Assembly: GCA_902806575.1 (NCBI GenBank) | Contig: CADCXD010000001.1 | Span: forward strand, 2,356,001 to 2,420,000 | Length of the DNA: 64,000 bases | Reading direction: 5' to 3' | Origin: Jackrogersella multiformis | Taxonomy: Eukaryota > Ascomycota > Sordariomycetes > Xylariales > Hypoxylaceae | In this document: piece after piece, positions 57,729-64,000 of the stretch | How the letters are laid out: every line of letters begins with the position of its first letter | Position numbering within the stretch: the stretch's first letter is position 1 | The notes under the pieces: model-generated | Seen by the model: only the letters and a program-made list of their open reading frames with translations | Databases searched by the model: none | Told to the model about the DNA's origin: nothing | Made by a program: the position numbers and the translations under genes

Positions 57729-59390
57729 ATGCCTGCATCATATGCTCAGTCAATCTTCACAACCAGAAACCTACTCGACAGTACCGGCCCCTTGGGCGTA
57801 ACCTTTGAGGCATCTTATAATCGAAGTTTGAAGGACACTAACACCCAGTCATGGGGTGAGCTAGAACAGGCACAATTTCCACGCTACCTCTTCAATGCAC
57901 GCACTGAAACGTTCCGCACCAGTCCACCTTATCCGGAGTACACAGTGGTATCTTATACGTGGGGTAGATGGAAAGTCGAGACACGCGATACGGATACAAC
58001 AGTGACAGGTGCGCACTGGCGCGTTCCCGCGAACTCCCTGTTCACCCGAGAGCAGCTAGATATAGCAGTCCAGAATATCGCTGCAGGGTCCAACGCCTGG
58101 GTGGACGTGTTTTGTATCCCCCAAGATGACTCTGATCCTGAAATGGCTATCGAAATTGGCAAGCAAAGTTCCATTTTCAAATTCGCCAAAAAGGCGGCTG
58201 TTTGGCTTTGCTCTGGAGGTGAAGAGTGTCTTGTAGAGCTCTGCTCCGTTGTTCCCGAGCAGACTTATATGGTCCCTCCAGAAGTCATCCCCGAGCTGAT
58301 GATAGAGGCGCGCCGGCGTATGAAAATGGTGATTGATTTACCGCATATGGTCCCTTGGTTAACCTCGCTTTGGACCTTGCAGGAAGCTGCTTTACGAGTG
58401 GATGCCGTCTTCTACAGCAAAGAAGGAAATCCGCTTCTGCACTCTGAAACAGGCAATCATATCACCATTAGACATTTCTTACGCACACTAAGAGAAATAG
58501 AGGACGCGCTTGATCTTCTTGCTGAAGAAGCGGACCTTCTCCAGTCACACTTACGAAAGCATCGGCAAAGACCAGAAGCCTACGTACTGAAAGAAGAGGA
58601 TGTGCCACTTATTCATGAGGCGCAACGAGCTATTCAAAGCACTGCTCTGCTTGAGATGGTAAATATGAACTCGTCACAACTACTGAATGCTGCGTCCAGA
58701 AGGGTTTGCCAAAGACCTCACGATCGAGTGTACGGTATCATGGGCGCCATTGGAGTCACCATCCCCGTCGACTATCAGGAGGATGCCTCTAAAACCATGC
58801 ACAGATTTCTCTTGGAGCTTCACAAAAAGGTTCCCGCAGAAATGCAAGCATTCCAGCATTCCAGATCTCTTGTCGAAGGGGCGCTGTCCTGGTTGGCTGA
58901 TAAGAATAGCGTAATGTTAGGTCTCATCCGGCAGTTAGCTCCGCCAGGACCACCAGCCTTCAAGCATATAAACGACGATGGTCATCTGGAATTCTCTACC
59001 CTTTCAACTCTGTCTGCATCTGTCACTGAGGAGTTGATTACCAGAACACTTACTGACTCGATCGTCCCGGCTCTTGACAACCATACCATTTGCCAGCTAC
59101 CAGGACATCATCTCGATTCCGCTATGCAATCTGTAGTTGATTCCAGCGAGTTCGGCCGCCTGTTACTGACCCTTTCTTCTCAGGCTGTCCTTGGGCTGGT
59201 GTTCTTGGGCTCGATAAATGGAATGCAATCCTTGGGATGGAACTGTGCATATCTACTTGTTGCTGCCACTAAACCACGAGATATTACCGTAGCCGGTGAG
59301 GTTGGAGTATTTCGTCGTATAGGAATAATAATCTTAAGAGATCGAATGCAGTTCAATGATGAGGAGCATGGCAGATTTCTACTCATTTAA
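57729..59390 (+). CDS. HET-domain protein
   Basis: A single exon of 553 residues. The HET blocks are a divergent subtype: YTVVSYTWGRWKVE (71-84), NAWVDVFCIPQDD (122-134), KQSSIFKFAKKAAVWL (145-160) and WLTSLWTLQEAALRV (about 214-228). The WGRW and CIPQD variants are shared with the HET protein at 62282-64000, so these two look like paralogues and are distinct from the one at 54598-56418. A helical insert rich in E and L (about 255-305) follows the domain. The stop codon overlaps the 3' end of the caspase-like gene on the other strand by 12 bases of coding sequence. Likely a cell-death effector or regulator. Confidence 0.9.
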   Translation: MPASYAQSIFTTRNLLDSTGPLGVTFEASYNRSLKDTNTQSWGELEQAQFPRYLFNARTETFRTSPPYPEYTVVSYTWGRWKVETRDTDTTVTGAHWRVPANSLFTREQLDIAVQNIAAGSNAWVDVFCIPQDDSDPEMAIEIGKQSSIFKFAKKAAVWLCSGGEECLVELCSVVPEQTYMVPPEVIPELMIEARRRMKMVIDLPHMVPWLTSLWTLQEAALRVDAVFYSKEGNPLLHSETGNHITIRHFLRTLREIEDALDLLAEEADLLQSHLRKHRQRPEAYVLKEEDVPLIHEAQRAIQSTALLEMVNMNSSQLLNAASRRVCQRPHDRVYGIMGAIGVTIPVDYQEDASKTMHRFLLELHKKVPAEMQAFQHSRSLVEGALSWLADKNSVMLGLIRQLAPPGPPAFKHINDDGHLEFSTLSTLSASVTEELITRTLTDSIVPALDNHTICQLPGHHLDSAMQSVVDSSEFGRLLLTLSSQAVLGLVFLGSINGMQSLGWNCAYLLVAATKPRDITVAGEVGVFRRIGIIILRDRMQFNDEEHGRFLLI

Positions 59391-60995
59391 ATATTCTCCA
59401 GACCTTGAAAGGGGTATGTTTCTTAAGTTGACAAGTTCACGAGGGAATCTCAGTCGCTCCAACTCTGCCTCGGTTTGGTGAAGAACGTAACCCAAGCTAT
59501 ACGAATGCCAGTCCGATGATCCGACCATAGCGTATCCCAGGGATACATCAATGTCATCGGTCCTTGAGTCAGGTAGAATAGACCTGTCCTGGCGAAGGTT
59601 TTCCATTGCAATTTTCTTGTCGGCGGCGCCGGGATTTTTATGGAGAAACCTTGCATCTTGTATGGGAGGAAGCTCTAATGCCGGACTAGGAAATGGCCTA
59701 GTTGATGCAAAGACCCGTAGAACTTCAACAGCAGATGTCGTGCCTCCTGCTGCTCCCGAGAATGTTGGCAATGAAAGTCGCACATCGAGCCTTAATACCG
59801 TGATTTGTTCTTTGGCGCGCTGTTGACTCCACCAAACAGCAGGTTCTATGCTTGCTTTCTCGTCTTCACTTTGTGGGAAGACCTGAGAAATACCATAAGC
59901 ACTATCAAAACAGAAGATTCTAAGAAAAATCCCCTCGCGTGACTTGGATGAAACGAGGATGGATATATAGTCCCAAGAAACTAAATTTATGCGCCCTTTC
60001 TCATCTACGAAAGGCACCCGTGGAGGCCCTGTTCTGCGATACCCATAACCTCCAGGGATAGTAATTTTAAGGTCGTTGGAGAGCAATGAATCCTGGTTCG
60101 AAGCGTTGAGATAATGATCGTATACTAGCGCCTGTGCGTTTGGGGTCATCGCTTCTAGAGAGCTGTTCACTGCGCCAGAAGGCCTCGCTGTCTGCCCCAC
60201 AACTCCAGGTTCTGTATTGCCGGACGGCTGGGTGAGCTCAGAGACAGGGCTGGTCAGGTAAGATAGATCCTTGTGGCCTGCATGCTTATTAAAGACCAGC
60301 TGCCGAATCTGTGCTGGCATAGCTGAGACCAATGGCCTGGCGTAGCGGCCTTCTCCAAACAGAATCGTCCTCATCGTCGTTACCGAAACAGGCTTGATGT
60401 AACTTGTGAGTGATTCCGGGGTCTGAACATGCACCAATGCTTCGAACCTGGCCGCTAATTTCCGTAGAAAAGTCGGGTACGTAATGGATTGCTTTTCCGA
60501 TCTCAGGAGTTGAAGCATTGGGTAAGTAAGAAGACCGTACCACCGACCCGATGCATTATCATAATGCTCTGGCCGATCATATGGAGATCCTCCTTCGTAT
60601 GGCTGGGCTCCAAGACAGTTCTCTTGCCAGACCACGGCAACGGATGCATTCGGATCAGGGTTGAGTAGCCAGGTATGTTGGCCCTCCCGACTGTCCATAC
60701 CGTATAAGGTCCGGAAGAGGTCGGCTTCTGAGAATATTGAAGGAACAGAACGCGCATTCGTATGCAGTCCCATTTTTTGCCGGCCATCCACTACACAGGT
60801 GACTTCAAGATTACGTTCAACCAACTTGGTCAGTAGCACGCCAAGTTCTACATCCCGTAGACACCTCCCATCTCTGAGTTCGTTTATATCCCGAACACAT
60901 CCCTTCAAGGGGATATATGAAGGATCTTTAACATCCTCGGCCAGGAAGGCTGAGTGGTATGAATCGATGCCGATGAGAATGGCCCATTTTGTCAT
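59379..60995 (-). CDS. Caspase-like (peptidase C14) protein lacking catalytic motifs
   Basis: A single exon of 538 residues. The start MTKWAILIGIDSYH and LKGCVRDINEL (about 30-40) are the usual opening of fungal caspase-like p20 domains. The conserved LRDVELGVLLTKLVERNLEVTCVVD (46-70) normally sits roughly 80-100 residues further on, after the HSGHG segment with the catalytic His; here it follows at once. The catalytic Cys motif normally after VVD (DCCHSGG-type) is also missing: the chain reads VVDGRQKMG. Later parts are retained: ASVAVVWQ, LTYPMLQLLRSE and LFGEGRYARPL (p10-like, to about 225), then a C-terminal beta-rich region with SREGIFLRIFCFDSAYGISQVFPQ as in larger fungal C14 proteins. 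The frame is otherwise intact, so it is predicted to be a pseudo-protease. It is tail-to-tail with a HET gene. Confidence 0.8.
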   Translation of the reverse strand: MTKWAILIGIDSYHSAFLAEDVKDPSYIPLKGCVRDINELRDGRCLRDVELGVLLTKLVERNLEVTCVVDGRQKMGLHTNARSVPSIFSEADLFRTLYGMDSREGQHTWLLNPDPNASVAVVWQENCLGAQPYEGGSPYDRPEHYDNASGRWYGLLTYPMLQLLRSEKQSITYPTFLRKLAARFEALVHVQTPESLTSYIKPVSVTTMRTILFGEGRYARPLVSAMPAQIRQLVFNKHAGHKDLSYLTSPVSELTQPSGNTEPGVVGQTARPSGAVNSSLEAMTPNAQALVYDHYLNASNQDSLLSNDLKITIPGGYGYRRTGPPRVPFVDEKGRINLVSWDYISILVSSKSREGIFLRIFCFDSAYGISQVFPQSEDEKASIEPAVWWSQQRAKEQITVLRLDVRLSLPTFSGAAGGTTSAVEVLRVFASTRPFPSPALELPPIQDARFLHKNPGAADKKIAMENLRQDRSILPDSRTDDIDVSLGYAMVGSSDWHSYSLGYVLHQTEAELERLRFPRELVNLRNIPLSRSGEYLNE

Positions 60996-61224
60996 GATGA
61001 TATCTAGTGAATACCTAAGGTTGCATAAAATTCAGCTTCATTTGAGATTAGAACTGCTAGTCTACAACCAGCGGAGCCCCGCATTGACATTTACCTAGGA
61101 CTCCGACGTCAGGATGGTGCCAATCAAATCTCTTACCGAGAAAGTTGAGAAAAGCCGATTGCCACGGAGGAATGAGCTTGTCGCTTCAATCAGATCTTTC
61201 GAGCAATAGGCAGCGCCTTACTAA

Positions 61225-61468
61225 TTAATGTCTCAGCACTTCCAGATATGAAGAACTCTGAGCCGGGGATAACGATGTCCAAAGCCTGTCTCGTTCCGCT
61301 TTGGATTTGGATTTTGAATCCACCATTCCGTCCCCTAACAACCTTTGAGAATTCTCCCAAATATCAAGAGTTGCCTTCCAGTGTAGATTTCTGACTTGGT
61401 CGTTCGTACCATGCATCTTTGAACTCTTGAAGGTCGGGCACATCTGGCATTGTACTGGCCTCGCTCAT
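61225..61468 (-). pseudogene. Possible small gene with a one-base frameshift
   Basis: An ATG at 61468 opens MSEASTMPDVPDLQEFKDAWY and then stops after 34 codons. The next frame, overlapping it, continues as NDQVRNLHWKATLDIWEN to SPAQSSSYLEVLRH and a stop at 61225. The two halves read like one helical protein of about 80 residues split near 61403 by one extra base (or two missing). An intron cannot explain the shift, because the only GT-AG pair is 35 bases apart. I do not recognise the family. It may instead be two chance open frames. It lies about 230 bases upstream of the caspase-like gene, on the same strand. Confidence 0.3.
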
Positions 61469-62281
61469 TGTAGTATTAATTCAATTTCCATTATTCAGAT
61501 TTCAATATTCATACTTCCGTCTAAGATATCTAGGTAGTAACATGTTGAAAAGACAAGGGGTTAATGGAAAAGGGGCGGGTTGTTAACCCCACGTTGCTCA
61601 AAATTTACAGCGTACAGTCCACCAGCGCGTACTAGGTACCTAGGTACCCTTCAGTAATCCCACCTATCTTCCAGTCTTAGATGGACTTCGAAATATAATT
61701 ATCAAGCATTAGGCCTCGATAAACTTCATTATCTGTCTCGTATGGTTTAAATATGTGAATATGGGTTGAGTTCGGAGATTTCACAAATTTGTCGAGGCAT
61801 CATGGATGTCTTGTCTATAAAATGTAGGTACCTAGGTAGGTAACGTTCTTGCGGTTGTTCGTAGTCGAGTTCTTTTACGACCTTCATCGAGTGAGAAGGC
61901 ATCTGATCTCAGCACTACTTCTTAAAGAGTCCAAAGTGAATCAAACCACGGATGCTTAAACATGGTACTGTGACATCATCTAACATCCCCGTCGTGGTTG
62001 TGGGGTACAATGCTTTAAAAAAGCTTAGGTATTCAATCCAACCAATCAGAGCGCAGAGTTTTCGAGCAGACTAATCGATCGGGGATCTAATCGACGAGCT
62101 TAATTTAGACCGTGGGCTAGGAAAGCGTGGGGTACCGGGAGGGAACTATGGTGGAGTTCCAAGGCTGTTCAAGAACCCCACGATGAAAACTAGAGTTTAG
62201 ATTCTTTTCTACAATACAACATCCTATTCCCTTGGTTCTTTTCTACGACAACCCTTGAGATCTCATGTACAAGCCACCATC
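61469..62281. other. Spacer before the third HET gene's 3' end
   Basis: No gene is seen. TACCTAGGTA words occur at about 61633-61648 and 61826-61842. Confidence 0.55.
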
Positions 62282-64000
62282 TCAACTTACAACCCATTTT
62301 ACCACCAGCGAAGGCGGGAATTCGTAGGCCATACCACCACGCCGTTCTTTATGGCCCTCTGCGTCCGGGTTGAATATGAAGGTCCCAAACTTAACGAAGT
62401 TGCTAGAGCTGTCACGTTCCACCAAGATCCCTATGATGCCACCTTTATGAATCCCACCATCACGAAATAGTGCAATAGCATGTTTCTCATGATCCGGATG
62501 GAACGAAGCTAGATATTCTGCTAGATTTTGGTCATCATAGTCCTCTTTAGAATAGGAATATCCGGTCTCCTTCTGCGGCACGACCACCCGAGCAAACTGA
62601 TTGTACGGATCTGCATCGTACATTTGCCCACCTGGAATATATGAGGCAATGATTCCTACCTCTTGTAGAAACACACTACCATCCCGTTGGACCTTCCACG
62701 ATCGCACTGAAGGGTGGTCGTATTCTCCTCGGGATCCTGATGCTATAGCCCTTCGCGATCCTATAGAGTGTTCTGAAAAAGGAAGCAGGGTTCCTTTACT
62801 ATTGACCTCTTCCTGAAGCTGATCAGAGCAGGCGAAGAAGGCTCCACCAAGTTTTTGCCTCACTTCGTTGACGAAAGAATACGGATATCGCCCCAAGACA
62901 AGCTGATCGGCTCCTAGCGTGCTGTCAGATTCATTAAACCAACGCGTAACCCCGATTACAGACATGATAGCTTCAGCTCTACGCTGCTCGCAATAGCGCT
63001 GGTTCGCAAGTATCAAGACTGTCATCGGCGTCATCGTAAATATGCCTCCCAGTCCAGTTTCGTCTAGAAGAAAGTTTGTTTCTCTAACTGCTAAAGGTAA
63101 CCACTTGCGATATGATGCCATTGCCACGCGCATAGTCATCCATAATGTTGCAAGGTGATCGAATGGCACCAGAAACCCCGTGCTTGTCACCAACGGTTTC
63201 CAGTCCCGATCGTAGAGAAACATACTCGGTCTCAAGCAGATTTCCTGCAACGTCCAGAGTGACGAGAACCATCCAGAGACTTTGAAAACGTCGCCCTCTT
63301 TAAAGACTAGATGTGTTGTGTCCTGTGCTCTAGCCTCACAGTCTGCTAAAAGTTGCCCCAAGCGAGATGCATCGTATGAATTGATAACGCAATCTACATA
63401 GGCGAGTGAAAGCCACTCCACGGCAGCCTGAAGCCCACTCCAGGAGGGCACGGAATTCAACCACATGCACGCAAATTCCGCGGACTTGAATATCGCGGCC
63501 TGTTTCGCGATCTCCGCCTTGGCCCTCGCCTTCCACTGGGGGCTCTCCAGATCCTGCGGGATACACAGGAGATCAAACCAAACGTAGCGGACAGGGAACC
63601 GAGCCTGGCGGAGTATATGCGGCAACGAGCGTACGTCAAATAGACTATTTTGAGGGATGGCCCATTTACTTGTCCCTGGTGGCTCGAGCCAAACCGCTGT
63701 GTCCTGCCTCCACCGTCCCCACGTATGACTTATTGCAACATACTTGGGGTTGGTGATCTTGTGGACTTCAACTGTTCGGCCTTCGTCGATGTTCCATAAA
63801 AAGTATGGTAGGTCTAAACCATCTCCGACAGAGTCATCTTCCTCTAGCCAAGAGCAAGGACGAATAGTGGCTGTTAGCTTGTTATATGAACTGCCAAATT
63901 TCCGTGACGGAATATCTGTAGATTCATTAGGGTCAGTGAGTGCTACCGGAAGGGAGTTCATAGCAATCCGGTGACAAGCTGCCTGAGAAGAGGCCATCAT
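62282..64000 (-). CDS. HET-domain protein, start at window edge
   Basis: An open frame of 572 codons whose first ATG is the last three bases of the window; it may begin there or continue beyond, so the 5' end is uncertain. HET blocks: KYVAISHTWGRWRQD (86-100), RYVWFDLLCIPQDLES (138-153), KQAAIFKSAEFACMWLNS (about 167-184) and WFSSLWTLQEICLRP (about 246-260). The WGRW and CIPQD variants link it to the HET protein at 57729-59390. The C-terminal half has no recognised domain. With its neighbours it forms a HET/caspase-like group at the right end of the window. Confidence 0.9.
   Translation of the reverse strand: MMASSQAACHRIAMNSLPVALTDPNESTDIPSRKFGSSYNKLTATIRPCSWLEEDDSVGDGLDLPYFLWNIDEGRTVEVHKITNPKYVAISHTWGRWRQDTAVWLEPPGTSKWAIPQNSLFDVRSLPHILRQARFPVRYVWFDLLCIPQDLESPQWKARAKAEIAKQAAIFKSAEFACMWLNSVPSWSGLQAAVEWLSLAYVDCVINSYDASRLGQLLADCEARAQDTTHLVFKEGDVFKVSGWFSSLWTLQEICLRPSMFLYDRDWKPLVTSTGFLVPFDHLATLWMTMRVAMASYRKWLPLAVRETNFLLDETGLGGIFTMTPMTVLILANQRYCEQRRAEAIMSVIGVTRWFNESDSTLGADQLVLGRYPYSFVNEVRQKLGGAFFACSDQLQEEVNSKGTLLPFSEHSIGSRRAIASGSRGEYDHPSVRSWKVQRDGSVFLQEVGIIASYIPGGQMYDADPYNQFARVVVPQKETGYSYSKEDYDDQNLAEYLASFHPDHEKHAIALFRDGGIHKGGIIGILVERDSSSNFVKFGTFIFNPDAEGHKERRGGMAYEFPPSLVVKWVVS

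Noticed and set aside
1..64000. CRISPR arrays, insertion sequences, bacterial operons or autonomous transposons
   Set aside because: No direct-repeat/spacer arrays, transposase or reverse-transcriptase motifs, or terminal inverted repeats were seen; the window is fungal nuclear DNA.

Overview
The window is nuclear DNA of a filamentous ascomycete (Pezizomycotina, probably Sordariomycetes). The evidence is a full-length CreA/CRE1 carbon-catabolite repressor, short GT-AG introns of about 50-100 bases, fungal rhodopsin-like and HET-domain proteins, and housekeeping genes of clear fungal type (MCM3, Exo70, a Rad55-like RecA paralogue). I cannot name the genus. Intergenic DNA and some introns are studded with short palindromic tracts built on TACCTAGGTA/GGTAGGTA.

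Layout. 0.3-1.5 kb: creA (-). 1.5-8.7 kb: gene-free, with a cluster of CreA-type sites and a 0.4-kb, almost pure A+T island. 8.7-10.3 kb: Rad55-like recombination gene, six exons (+). 14.7-16.1 kb: BTB + bromodomain protein (+). 17.1-19.9 kb: mcm3 (-), whose last short exon is hidden behind an in-frame stop overlapping a splice donor. 21.2-23.1 kb: exo70 (+). 23.1-36.6 kb: a 13-kb gene-poor stretch in which I found only one well-supported gene, a 40-residue cysteine-rich microprotein at 28.2 kb. 36.6-38.0 kb: fumarylacetoacetate-hydrolase family enzyme, six exons (-). 38.9-40.0 kb: multi-C2H2 zinc-finger gene broken by one frameshift (-). 41.5-45.2 kb: a 1223-residue, four-domain predicted RNA-processing or RNA-repair enzyme (-). 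46.5-51.6 kb: rhodopsin-like membrane protein, GT25 glycosyltransferase and a mucin-like single-pass surface protein. 52.6-64 kb: an unknown membrane protein, three HET-domain proteins and a caspase-like protein that has lost both catalytic motifs.

The left half is mainly core growth and genome-maintenance genes: catabolite repression, recombination, chromatin reading, replication licensing and exocytosis. The mcm3 promoter carries ACGCGT-type elements, as expected for S-phase genes. The right end is accessory: the HET/caspase-like group looks like a non-self-recognition and cell-death neighbourhood.

The most interesting items are the 2H phosphoesterase + EEP nuclease + poly(A)-polymerase-like + MJ1316/DUF504 fusion, the pseudo-caspase embedded among HET genes, the BTB-bromodomain protein with His at the acetyl-lysine Asn position, the cysteine-rich microprotein, and 7-bp-period arrays in two intergenic promoters. 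Exon structures were deduced by hand from splice consensus, phase and family knowledge. No database search was possible.
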